From Syntrophorhabdaceae bacterium PtaU1.Bin034 (GTDB taxonomy: Bacteria; Desulfobacterota_G; Syntrophorhabdia; Syntrophorhabdales; WCHB1-27), in contig MVRP01000034.1 of NCBI GenBank assembly GCA_002067405.1, positions 1 through 30,377 on the forward strand: 30,377 nucleotides of DNA. Reading direction: 5' to 3'. This document shows positions 22,840 through 30,377 of the stretch, one piece after another. Each line of letters starts with the position of its first letter. The stretch's first letter is position 1. The position numbers and the translations under genes were made by a program. The notes below the pieces were generated by a model that searched no databases, was not told where the DNA came from, and saw nothing but the letters and a program-made list of their open reading frames with translations.

Positions 22840-25800
22840 ATGGCAGACAAGGTCGGAAAAGTATTGGTCATAGGCGGCGGCATCGGGGGGATGGAAGCCT
22901 CCCTCAACCTGGTTGAGGCCGGGTTCAAGGTCTACGTGGTGGACGAGAAGCCCAACATCGGCGGTACAATGGCGCAGCTCGACAAGACCTTCCCCACCAA
23001 CGACTGCTCCATGTGCATCATGGCGCCCAAGCTGGTGGAAGTGGGTCGGAACCCGAACATCGAACTGCTGATGGGGACCGAGGTGGTCCGCCTCGAAGGC
23101 GAGCCGGGCAACTTCCAGGTCGTGCTCAAGCGCCGTCCCCGGAGGATCCTCAAAGAAAAATGTACGTCCTGCGGTCTTTGCGCACCCCATTGCCCCCTCG
23201 AGGTGCCGGCCGACTACAACGAAGACATGTCCCGCCGGAGCGCGGCGTACATCAATTTTCCCCAGGCCATCCCTTCGACCTACAGCATTGACCGGGAAAT
23301 CCCTCCCTGCGTCAATCGCTGCCCCATCAACCTGAATGCCCGCGACTACGTAGGCCTTATCGCCCAGGGCCGGTTTCTCGAATCCCTTGACGTGATAAGG
23401 GAAAAGCTGCCCTTCCCCGGCGTCATCGGCCGTATCTGCAACCACCCGTGCGAAAGCGCCTGTCTCAGGGGCGAAAAAGTGGACCAACCGCTCGCCATCT
23501 GCGCGCTCAAGCGGTTCGTGGCCGATTACGAAGTGGGCAAACGGGAGATTCCCGTCCCGGAAGTAGCGCCGGCGAAAGGCAAGAAGGTTGCCATAATCGG
23601 CGGCGGCCCCTCCGGCATGGCGTGCGCCATCGAGGTCAGGAAAGCGGGCTGCGACGTCACGATCTACGAAAGCCACGAAAAGCTGGGCGGCATGCTCTAC
23701 TGGGGCATCCCCGCGTACCGGCTCCCCAAGAACGTGCTCGAACGGGAGACGTCCGTCATCGAGAAGATGGGCGTGGAGGTACGCTACAACACGCAGGTCG
23801 GCAAAGACATATCGCTGAAAGATATCCATGGACGGTTTGACGCGGTCTACATCGGTATCGGCGCCCAGGGCGGCAGAAAGCTCGGCATCCCGAACGAGGA
23901 TACTGCCGGCGTGCTGAGCGGTGTCGAATTCCTGAGAGCCGTGGCGAAGAAGCAACCGATCTCCCTCGGCGGGCGGGTCATGGTGGTGGGCGGCGGGAAC
24001 GTGGCAGCCGACGTTGCCCTCACTGCCAAACGGGTAGGCGGAAAAGAAGTCTCCCTGGCATGCCTCGAAAAGAGGGAAGAGATGCCTGCGAGCACCGAGG
24101 AAGTGGCACAGATGCGGGAAGAGGGCATTCTCATTCATAATTCCTGGGGCCCCCAAGCCGTGCATGCGGTCGACGGAAAGGTCAAAGGCATCGTCTTCAA
24201 GCGCTGTACCTCGGTCTTTGACGATGAGGGAAGGTTCAACCCTGCCTTTAATGAGGGCATCACCAAGGAGTTCACGGTCGATACGATCATCCTTGCCATC
24301 GGCCAGTCCACGGAACCGGATTTCCTTGCGGACCTTGAGGGGCTGGAGGTGCTTCGCGGCGGCTGGATAAAGGCCGACCCGGTGAGCCTGGAGACGACGG
24401 TAAAAGGCGTGTTTGCGGGCGGCGATGCGGTCACCGGTCCGAGACTCGCCATCGATGCAGTCGCGCAAGGAAGGGAAGCAGCGGAATCGATCCTCCGGTA
24501 TCTCGAAGGACGCGACCTGAAAGAGGGCCGGGCTGCAAAAGAGACGGAACTGGTAGTGGAGGTGCCCGAAAACATCGAGAAGCGGTTCAGGGCGATCATC
24601 CCGACCGTGCCGCTCTCGGAAAGATCCGGTTTTGACGAGGTGGAGCGTGCCCTCGATGAAATGGCGGCAATGGCCGAAGCGGAACGGTGCCTCAACTGCA
24701 GGCGCTGTCTTGGCTGCCGCATTTGCGAGGACGCGTGCAAACCGGGGGCGATCAACTATTTCCAGGGCCCTGAGGAAGTGAAGGTCAGCGTGGGAAGCGT
24801 CATTATCGCCACAGGCTTCGAAGAATACGATCCGTCGGTGAGGCCCGAGCTCGGGTACGGCCTTTACAGGAACGTGGTGACAAGCACGGAGTTCGAGCGG
24901 ATCCTTTCGGCGACCGGCCCGACGAGCAGCATTGTCATGCGTCCGTCCGACGGCAAGATCCCGAAGAAAGTAGCCTGGCTCCAATGCGTGGGGAGCCGCG
25001 ATAAAACTCACGGATATTGCTCGTCCGTATGCTGCATGTACGCCACCAAAGAGGCGATCATCGCAAAGGAGCACCAGAACGACCTGGAGCCCACGATCTT
25101 TTACATGGACATGAGAACCTTCGGCAAAGGGTTCGACCAGTATTACGAGAGGGCAAAAGAGGAACACGGCGTCCGGTATATCAAATCGGCAATCTCGCGG
25201 GTCCTTGAGGACAACGCCACAGGCGACCTCGATCTGGTCTATGTGGACGAAGACGGCGAGGTATGTACCGAAAGGTTTGATATGGTCGTCCTGTCCGTAG
25301 GCATGAGACCGTCGCCCAGTCTGGGCGGACTTGCCCGCGCCCTGGGCGTCGAGCTCAACGAGCACGGGTTCGTCAAAACTTCATCCGTCAATCCTTTGAT
25401 CACGACGAGGGAAGGCATATTTGCTGCCGGTGCAGCGGAATCGCCCAAAGATATCCCGGAAACGGTTATGCAGGCAACAGGCGCCGCCTGCGAAGCGGGT
25501 TCTGTCATTGCCGGGGTGAGGGGTAAAGATTTCGTCATCCAGGAGTTGCCGGACGAGCGGAATGTTGACGGAGAAGAGCCGAGAATCGGTGTGTTCGTGT
25601 GCAATTGCGGGATCAACATCGGAGGCGTCGTCAACGTGCCGGAAGTGCGTGCCTATGCAGAGAAACTGCCGAACGTCGTCCTGGCCGACGACAATCTCTT
25701 CACCTGCTCCCAGGACACGCAGGACAAAATGAAACGGGCTATCGACGAACACCGTATCAACAGGGTCGTGGTAGCTTCCTGCTCGCCGCGCACGCACGAG

Positions 25801-27258
25801 CCCCTTTTCCGCGCAACCATCAGGGAGGTGGGCCTCAATAAGTACCTTTTCGAAATGGCGAATATACGCGACCAATGTTCCTGGGTGCACATGCAGGACA
25901 AGGCGGGCGCCACGGAAAAGGCGAAAGACCTTGTCCGGATGGCGGTGACAAATGCCAACTTCATCATGCCCCTCAAGGATCAGCCCATTGACGTCAATAA
26001 GAAGGCCCTCATCATTGGCGGGGGCATGGCAGGAATGACGGCTGCCCTCAAGTTTGCCGACCAGAATTTTTACGTCTACCTCATCGAAAAGGAAGCCGAA
26101 CTCGGGGGTAACCTGCGGCACATCTACCGCACCCTTGACGGCTTGGACGTTCAGGCCTTCCTGAAGGAAACAATCGAGAAGGTGACGAGCCACCCGCTCA
26201 TCGAGGTGGAAACGGGCGCGGTCATCGTCGATCATTCAGGTTTCAAGGGCAATTTCAAGACGACCATTGCCACGGGCCCTGAAGCAACCCGAAAAACAAT
26301 GGAACACGGCGCTCTTGTCGTTGCATCGGGCGCGACCGAATTCAAGCCCTTCGGCAGGTATTCCTATGGCGAGGACGATCGGGTCATGACTCAGACCGAG
26401 CTCGAGGCGAAGATCGCCGAAGGTACTCTGCCCAGGTTTTCGCGATGTCTTATGGTTCAGTGTGTAGGGTCGAGGGAAGAGGAACGGCCCTATTGCAGCA
26501 GGATATGCTGCTCGGTCGCCGTAAAGAACGCCATTACCCTCAAGACAAACGACCCTGCGTGCGATGTGGTCGTGCTCTACAGAGATATCAGGACGTACGG
26601 GTTCCTGGAACAATACTATTCAAGGGCGAGAAACCTCGGCGTGAGATTTATACGATTCGAGCCGCAGAAGGCGCCGGTTCTCGATAGAGCGAACGGGTCG
26701 CTCCGCATGTCATGTTTCGACCAATCCGTCGGGGAAACGGTCGAATTGGATACGGACATCGTTGTCCTGAGCGCCGCGGTCGTTGCTGCCCCGGGCAACA
26801 GGGCCATCGCCGACCTGCTCAAGGTTCCCCTCACCAACGAAGGCTTCTTCTTTGAGGCACACATGAAATTGAGGCCGGTCGATTTTGCCTCGGACGGCAT
26901 GTTCCTCTGCGGCCTTGCCCACTCACCCAAGAATCTGAAAGAAAGCATGACCCAGGCAGAAGGGGCCGTGGCGCGGGCCATTACCATTCTTTCCAAAGAC
27001 CGGATGGCGGTTGGCGGTGTCGTTTCCCGTGTCGATGGGGAAAAATGCGCATCCTGCCTCACCTGCGTCAGGGCATGCCCTTATTCCGTGCCCTTTATCA
27101 ACGAAAAAGGTGAAGCAGAAATCGATATCAGCAAGTGTAAGGGCTGCGGCATCTGCTGCGCCGAATGCCCAGCTAAAGCCATTGACCTGATGCACTATAA
27201 GGACGCCCAGATCATCGCCAAAGCCCAGACGCTCTTTGCCCATAGTGGGGGGCAATGA
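22840..27258 (+). CDS. hdrA: Giant HdrA: HdrA with inserted GltD/NfnB-type NAD(P)H module, fused to a second HdrA
   Basis: This 1472-residue flavoprotein has the following order. Residues 1-105: HdrA FAD fold with GGGIGG and TFPTNDCSMCIMAPK. Residues 108-118: four-cysteine ferredoxin motif. Residues 155-235: GltD-type N-terminal cluster domain (CVNRCPINLNARDY, CNHPCESAC). Residues 248-560: two-dinucleotide-fold oxidoreductase with GGGPSGMA at 254, VVGGGNVAAD at 382 and GVFAGGDAVTGPRLA at 523. Residues 617-633: six-cysteine cluster motif. Residues 650-900: rest of the first HdrA. Residues 915-1390: a second HdrA including its N-terminal domain and FAD fold (GGGMAGM). Residues 1403-1413 and 1433-1443: two ferredoxin motifs. 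It could take electrons from NAD(P)H and bifurcate or confurcate them via HdrBC, MvhD and ferredoxin. The ribosome site is weak. Confidence 0.9.
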   Translation: MADKVGKVLVIGGGIGGMEASLNLVEAGFKVYVVDEKPNIGGTMAQLDKTFPTNDCSMCIMAPKLVEVGRNPNIELLMGTEVVRLEGEPGNFQVVLKRRPRRILKEKCTSCGLCAPHCPLEVPADYNEDMSRRSAAYINFPQAIPSTYSIDREIPPCVNRCPINLNARDYVGLIAQGRFLESLDVIREKLPFPGVIGRICNHPCESACLRGEKVDQPLAICALKRFVADYEVGKREIPVPEVAPAKGKKVAIIGGGPSGMACAIEVRKAGCDVTIYESHEKLGGMLYWGIPAYRLPKNVLERETSVIEKMGVEVRYNTQVGKDISLKDIHGRFDAVYIGIGAQGGRKLGIPNEDTAGVLSGVEFLRAVAKKQPISLGGRVMVVGGGNVAADVALTAKRVGGKEVSLACLEKREEMPASTEEVAQMREEGILIHNSWGPQAVHAVDGKVKGIVFKRCTSVFDDEGRFNPAFNEGITKEFTVDTIILAIGQSTEPDFLADLEGLEVLRGGWIKADPVSLETTVKGVFAGGDAVTGPRLAIDAVAQGREAAESILRYLEGRDLKEGRAAKETELVVEVPENIEKRFRAIIPTVPLSERSGFDEVERALDEMAAMAEAERCLNCRRCLGCRICEDACKPGAINYFQGPEEVKVSVGSVIIATGFEEYDPSVRPELGYGLYRNVVTSTEFERILSATGPTSSIVMRPSDGKIPKKVAWLQCVGSRDKTHGYCSSVCCMYATKEAIIAKEHQNDLEPTIFYMDMRTFGKGFDQYYERAKEEHGVRYIKSAISRVLEDNATGDLDLVYVDEDGEVCTERFDMVVLSVGMRPSPSLGGLARALGVELNEHGFVKTSSVNPLITTREGIFAAGAAESPKDIPETVMQATGAACEAGSVIAGVRGKDFVIQELPDERNVDGEEPRIGVFVCNCGINIGGVVNVPEVRAYAEKLPNVVLADDNLFTCSQDTQDKMKRAIDEHRINRVVVASCSPRTHEPLFRATIREVGLNKYLFEMANIRDQCSWVHMQDKAGATEKAKDLVRMAVTNANFIMPLKDQPIDVNKKALIIGGGMAGMTAALKFADQNFYVYLIEKEAELGGNLRHIYRTLDGLDVQAFLKETIEKVTSHPLIEVETGAVIVDHSGFKGNFKTTIATGPEATRKTMEHGALVVASGATEFKPFGRYSYGEDDRVMTQTELEAKIAEGTLPRFSRCLMVQCVGSREEERPYCSRICCSVAVKNAITLKTNDPACDVVVLYRDIRTYGFLEQYYSRARNLGVRFIRFEPQKAPVLDRANGSLRMSCFDQSVGETVELDTDIVVLSAAVVAAPGNRAIADLLKVPLTNEGFFFEAHMKLRPVDFASDGMFLCGLAHSPKNLKESMTQAEGAVARAITILSKDRMAVGGVVSRVDGEKCASCLTCVRACPYSVPFINEKGEAEIDISKCKGCGICCAECPAKAIDLMHYKDAQIIAKAQTLFAHSGGQ

Positions 27259-27277
27259 GAACTAGCGAGAGGAAGAG

Positions 27278-27715
27278 ATGGAGAACTTTGAGCCTGAAAT
27301 CATAGCCTTTTGTTGCGAATTCTGCGGATATGCCGCAGCAGACCTGGCAGGTTCAATGAGACTTTCCTATCCGACCAATGTCAAGATCTTGAAGGTACCC
27401 TGTTCGGGCAGAACAGATATTATCCATCTGCTCAAGGCCTTTGAAAGCGGCGCTGACGGTGTCTTCGTGGTGGGTTGCCTCGAAGGGAACTGTCACTTTA
27501 TTTCCGGCAACCTGAGGGCCAGGAAACGGGTGAACTACCTGAAGAGCATCCTTGACGAGTGCGGTATAGGAGGCGACAGGGTGGCCATGTACAACCTGTC
27601 GTCGGCCATGGGGGCACGTTTTGCCGAGGTCGCCCGGGAGTTCACGGAAACCGTGCGCGCGCTGGGGCCGAACCCGGCAAAACCAGGAAAGCGCATGAAA
27701 GAGGAAGCGATATGA
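27278..27715 (+). CDS. mvhD: MvhD-like iron-sulfur electron-transfer subunit
   Basis: This 145-residue protein matches the MvhD/HdrA-partner family (EPEIIAFCCEFCGYAAADLA, VPCSGRTD, GCLEGNCHFISGN). Cys12, Cys13, Cys16, Cys42, Cys67 and Cys72 can hold the [2Fe-2S] cluster that links an electron donor or acceptor module to HdrA. In methanogens it connects hydrogenase to HdrABC. Here the following genes suggest it connects HdrA to MetVF. The ATG follows AGAGGAAG, 19 bases after hdrA, and the stop overlaps metV by four bases (ATGA). Confidence 0.9.
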   Translation: MENFEPEIIAFCCEFCGYAAADLAGSMRLSYPTNVKILKVPCSGRTDIIHLLKAFESGADGVFVVGCLEGNCHFISGNLRARKRVNYLKSILDECGIGGDRVAMYNLSSAMGARFAEVAREFTETVRALGPNPAKPGKRMKEEAI

Positions 27716-28380
27716 TAGTAGCAAACAGAAAACCTTTTGAAGAAATAATTGAAATGTTGAAGCCCTATTCAAAGGTGCTCCTCCTGGGATGCAACGAGTG
27801 CGTTACCGTGTGTATGGCGGGAGGTTCAAAAGAGGCGGCGGTCCTTGCGTCCGAGTTGCGCATGTACCGGGCGAAGGAAGGCAATCCCATAGAAATTCGT
27901 GAATTTACGCCGGAGCGGAACTGCGATCCGGAATACGCCGAGCAGCTGAAACCGTTTATCGGCGATTACGAGGTGGTTCTGTCCATGGCATGCGGGTGCG
28001 GCATTCAATTTGTGGGCGAACGCTACCGGGACAAAATCGTCCTGCCGGCGGTCAACACCAGTTTCTACGGTGTCACCGAGCAGCACGGCATCTGGACAGA
28101 GCGCTGCCAGGGCTGCGGGAACTGCATCCTGGACAAAACGCTGGGTATCTGCCCTGTCGCACGGTGTGCAAAAAGTATTTTCAATGGGCCGTGCGGCGGC
28201 TCCCAGGGCGGCAAGTGCGAGGTAAACAAGGATACGCCCTGCGCATGGCAGCTCATCGTCGACCGTTATAAAGAGATGAACATGCTCCACAAATACATGG
28301 AACTGCAGCCGGTCAAGGACTGGTCGACGAGCAGGGACGGCGGTCCGAGAAAAAGGGTCAGGGAGGATGTGGCATTATGA
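27712..28380 (+). CDS. metV: MetV-like zinc/iron-sulfur partner of methylenetetrahydrofolate reductase
   Basis: This 222-residue cysteine-rich protein has the MetV architecture, homologous to the C-terminal zinc-binding domain of MTHFR. Motifs are CNECVTVC (27-34), SMACGCG (94, 96), CQGCGNC (132-138) and CPVARC (147-152), with further cysteines up to 177. In acetogens MetV pairs with MetF and can carry [4Fe-4S] clusters that feed electrons to the MetF flavin. The ATG overlaps the mvhD stop and the gene overlaps metF by four bases, so MvhD, MetV and MetF are tightly coupled. The wiring MvhD to MetV to MetF is inferred from this layout. Confidence 0.88.
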   Translation: MIVANRKPFEEIIEMLKPYSKVLLLGCNECVTVCMAGGSKEAAVLASELRMYRAKEGNPIEIREFTPERNCDPEYAEQLKPFIGDYEVVLSMACGCGIQFVGERYRDKIVLPAVNTSFYGVTEQHGIWTERCQGCGNCILDKTLGICPVARCAKSIFNGPCGGSQGGKCEVNKDTPCAWQLIVDRYKEMNMLHKYMELQPVKDWSTSRDGGPRKRVREDVAL

Positions 28381-29303
28381 GTGCAAGCAATCTTGAAAGA
28401 GTGCTGAAAGGCGGCAATTTCGCCGTCACCTCCGAATGCGGACCTCCCCGAGGCTCAAACGCAGACGTAGTAAGGAAAAAAGGCGCTTTTCTCAAAGACG
28501 CGGTTGACGGGGTCAACGTCACGGACAACCAGACGAGCGTCGTGAGGATGAGCAGCATCGCGTCGAGCATCATATTGAAGGAGATGGGCTTCGATCCCAT
28601 CATGCAAATGGTCTGCAGGGACCGGAACAGGATTGCCATTCAGAGTGATATCCTCGGCGCCGCGGCGCTTGGGCTGAACAATATCCTGTGTCTGTCCGGC
28701 GATCATCAGACCTTCGGCGACCACCCGACCGCGAAGAACGTCTACGACATCGACTCCATGCAGCTCATTCAGTGCGTGGCCGGTATGCGGGACGAAGGCA
28801 AGCTCCTCGGCGGCCAGGAACTGAAGGGCAAACCCGATATGTTTATCGGCTGCGCCGAGAATCCGTTTGCCGATCCTTTCGAAATCCGCGCCATGAGGCT
28901 CGCGAAGAAGGCTGCGGCAGGCGCCCAGTTCGTCCAGACCCAGTGCATCTTCAACGTGCCGAAGTTCGAGAAGTGGATGGAAATGGTCCGCGACCTCGGC
29001 GTGCACGAAAAAATTTACATCCTCGCGGGCATCACGCCCTTCAAATCGATCGGCGCTGCCCGGTATATGAAAAACAACGTTCCCGGCATGGATGTGCCCG
29101 ACGAAATGATCGGGCGCCTGAAAGGTGTGCCCAAGGAACAGGTGCAGGAAGAAGGCATCAAGATCGCCATCGAGACCATCGAGCGCGTCCGCCGGATCAA
29201 AGGCGTCGCCGGGGTGCATATTATGGCCATAGAATGGGAGGAGAAGGTACCGGAGATCGTTAAAGCAGCGGGATTGTATCCGAGGCCGCAAGCCGTCCCA
29301 TAG
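28377..29303 (+). CDS. metF: 5,10-Methylenetetrahydrofolate reductase (MetF, Hdr-linked type)
   Basis: This 308-residue FMN/FAD barrel enzyme interconverts methylene- and methyl-tetrahydrofolate. The N-terminal TSECGPPRGSN contains the conserved catalytic-position glutamate. NVTDNQTSVVRMSS, LCLSGDHQ and FVQTQCIFN are family landmarks. It lacks any fused NAD(P)H module, as expected of MetF proteins that get electrons through MetV. In Moorella thermoacetica a MetVF-HdrCBA-MvhD complex with the same gene set is established. Here methyl-THF could be made or oxidised depending on growth, which fits the Wood-Ljungdahl pathway in a syntroph. An intrinsic terminator follows. Confidence 0.93.
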   Translation: MSASNLERVLKGGNFAVTSECGPPRGSNADVVRKKGAFLKDAVDGVNVTDNQTSVVRMSSIASSIILKEMGFDPIMQMVCRDRNRIAIQSDILGAAALGLNNILCLSGDHQTFGDHPTAKNVYDIDSMQLIQCVAGMRDEGKLLGGQELKGKPDMFIGCAENPFADPFEIRAMRLAKKAAAGAQFVQTQCIFNVPKFEKWMEMVRDLGVHEKIYILAGITPFKSIGAARYMKNNVPGMDVPDEMIGRLKGVPKEQVQEEGIKIAIETIERVRRIKGVAGVHIMAIEWEEKVPEIVKAAGLYPRPQAVP

Positions 29304-29330
29304 GAAGCGTCCTGACTCCCGGACAGGAAC

Positions 29331-29361
29331 AAAAACGGTCACACCCTGACAACCCGTTTTT
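29331..29361. terminator. Intrinsic terminator of the hdr-metF operon
   Basis: AAAAACGG (29331-29338) pairs perfectly with CCGTTTTT (29354-29361) around a 15-base loop that contains a small TCA/TGA inner stem. The T-run on one side and A-run on the other allow it to act in both directions. It lies 28 bases after metF. Confidence 0.6.
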
Positions 29362-29452
29362 CATCGGAGACTGCTGTCACCCTCAAGGCCTCGACCCCGG
29401 AAAATCTGCGCCTTCTTTTAAGGTGCGCGGACAATTGCCGAAAAGATAACAT

Positions 29453-29911
29453 ATGAGCCAGAATAAGCTGACAGATGTCCGTTCGTGTTACAACTCTTTC
29501 AGGTTGAACAACTACAAAATTAGCACCGCCCAGTTTGTCCAGCTTCCTCTCCACGCGTTGCCTACCACTGCACGCGCATTCATGTACGCGCTCCTTTCCT
29601 GGAATAGGGGCAAATTGGGGCATGCGTTCAGTTTTCTCAAGCTTGCGAAGGACAATAGCGCAAACCCGGGAGAACTTGCCTGCCTGCTTCATGTTGAAGC
29701 AACCTTTCTTTTCTTGAACGGCGATCACCAGACCGCAATCCTTCGAGAGCGCCGGTGCGCTGATCTCGCTCAGACCGAGGGCGATAAGCGCCTCCAGGCC
29801 GATGCCCTTTCTCACCTGTCCTCAATATATGAAGTGATCGGAGAAAGGCGCCTCGCCAAGGAATACGAGAGGCAGGCTTCCCGCCTGCTGTTCGAGAAGG
29901 AATTCTTTTAA
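29453..29911 (+). CDS. Small TPR-like helical protein of unknown function
   Basis: This 152-residue protein has a C-terminal half resembling two tetratricopeptide-like helical pairs (LLHVEATFLFLNGDHQTAIL and LQADALSHLSSIYEVIGERR), each with the small/large residue spacing typical of TPRs. The N-terminal half is unrecognised. The ribosome site before the ATG is poor, and a reading frame runs opposite to it, so expression is not certain. I prefer the plus strand because only it shows a plausible fold. There is no signal peptide. It stands outside the hdr operon, beyond its terminator. Confidence 0.5.
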   Translation: MSQNKLTDVRSCYNSFRLNNYKISTAQFVQLPLHALPTTARAFMYALLSWNRGKLGHAFSFLKLAKDNSANPGELACLLHVEATFLFLNGDHQTAILRERRCADLAQTEGDKRLQADALSHLSSIYEVIGERRLAKEYERQASRLLFEKEFF

Positions 29912-29916
29912 AACCG

Positions 29917-29937
29917 TTCAGTCCGGGCAGGGCTGAA
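29917..29937. terminator. Hairpin after the TPR-like gene
   Basis: TTCAGTCC (29917-29924) pairs with GGGCTGAA (29930-29937), one G-U included, around five bases. On the minus strand it is followed by CGGTTTT, so it would work better as a terminator for leftward transcription; on the plus strand the T-run is missing. Confidence 0.35.
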
Positions 29938-30377
29938 GATTCTCACCCGTCTCAACAGTCTTCCTTGACATACTGCCTCTCCATCCGCTAACGTTGATAG
30001 GTATTGCCAAAACCTTTATGAAAACTGAGCACAAGAATCAAGTAAAGATAAGGGGAACAGGAGCGGAACAGGGGGGAATGTGATTGATAAAAGACATGCC
30101 CTTTTGATAACTGGTCCCCCAGACCCTCCGAACCCCTTCTTCGCTCTCAAGTGCTCCACGTCCGACCCGGGCAATGAAGCTCCTTCCACTCGCCTGCGGA
30201 ACTCGCGCCGCACGCCGTCGGCGTGCTTACCGCTCAAACAGTCCTCGGCGTGCGCCAACCGCGCACCGTTCCCTCCGCTTCAGCCGGGGACCCCGGACGT
30301 TCCCGCAATGTTCGCGAGAGAAGGGAATTCTCCGGGTCTGGAAAGAGAGCAATTATCGTTAGGGAAATCTTTAAGAC
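29938..30377. other. Gene-free stretch with GC-rich inverted repeats
   Basis: I see no gene here that I can support. The right part (about 30160-30310) is GC-rich with a perfect 8-bp inverted repeat around one base (30210-30226), a 6-bp stem GTGCGC/GCGCAC with five-base loop (30250-30266), and TCGGCGTGC repeated at 30218 and 30245. It may be a mobile-element remnant, a structured RNA or the edge of an element continuing past the window. Confidence 0.4.

Noticed and set aside
22282..25365. A 1027-codon open frame on the minus strand
   Set aside because: Antisense to hdrB, the wHTH gene and hdrA; no domain is recognisable and it crosses three well-supported genes.
29339..29815. A 158-codon minus-strand frame
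   Set aside because: It begins inside and opposes the TPR-like gene, runs into the terminator, and shows no recognisable domain.
30016..30258. An 80-codon minus-strand frame in the right-hand gene-free region
   Set aside because: No ribosome site or family. The end of the frame is made of low-complexity hydrophobic residues from a pyrimidine-rich stretch, and hairpins run through it.
1..30377. tRNA, rRNA, CRISPR or insertion-sequence features
   Set aside because: I found no cloverleaf, rRNA signature, regularly spaced repeat or transposase in the window by eye.

Overview
The window reads as a stretch of chromosome from a strictly anaerobic, syntrophic aromatic-degrading Desulfobacterota bacterium. 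A Syntrophorhabdus-like organism is my best guess, inferred from gene content and a moderately high G+C rather than from any marker gene. The pointers are a tungsten-type class II benzoyl-CoA reductase subunit (BamB) with the start of its BamC partner, ferredoxin-linked 2-oxoacid oxidoreductase, a flavin reductase-rubredoxin fusion, and an Hdr/MvhD/MetVF electron-bifurcation operon.

Layout. 1-2218 (minus) holds bamB and the 5' part of bamC, driven by a good sigma70 promoter with a candidate activator palindrome. 2219-2729 is a divergent regulatory region, followed by a PaaI-type thioesterase (plus) and a convergent HhH-GPD-like protein (minus). 3884-7192 (plus) is a cassette: palindrome-controlled promoter, 34-residue peptide, overlapping radical SAM/SPASM enzyme, then a GH15 glucoamylase-like protein. 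7227-9854 (plus) is a fused gamma-alpha 2-oxoacid:ferredoxin oxidoreductase subunit, apparently starting at CTG, with its beta subunit. 10016-11765 (plus) holds the flavin reductase-rubredoxin protein and purC, separated by a long inverted repeat. 11820-19933 (minus) is mfd, ppiC-type lipoprotein, surA, pdxA (also apparently CTG-started) and a KimA-like APC transporter. 20127-20714 (minus) is a lytic transglycosylase. 21074-29303 (plus) is hdrC-hdrB-wHTH-hdrA-mvhD-metV-metF, ending in an intrinsic terminator. The right end has one small TPR-like gene and then about 460 bases without a supportable gene.

How the genes fit together. BamBC needs low-potential electrons. The 2-oxoacid oxidoreductase makes reduced ferredoxin, and the Hdr-MetVF complex can link a pyridine nucleotide, ferredoxin and the methylene-/methyl-tetrahydrofolate couple. 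The standout is the 1472-residue HdrA. A complete GltD/NfnB-type NAD(P)H oxidoreductase module sits between the two iron-sulfur motifs of a first HdrA, and a second full HdrA is fused behind it. With the wHTH protein encoded inside the same operon, this is the best candidate for a distinctive system. The runner-up is the peptide plus radical SAM cassette.
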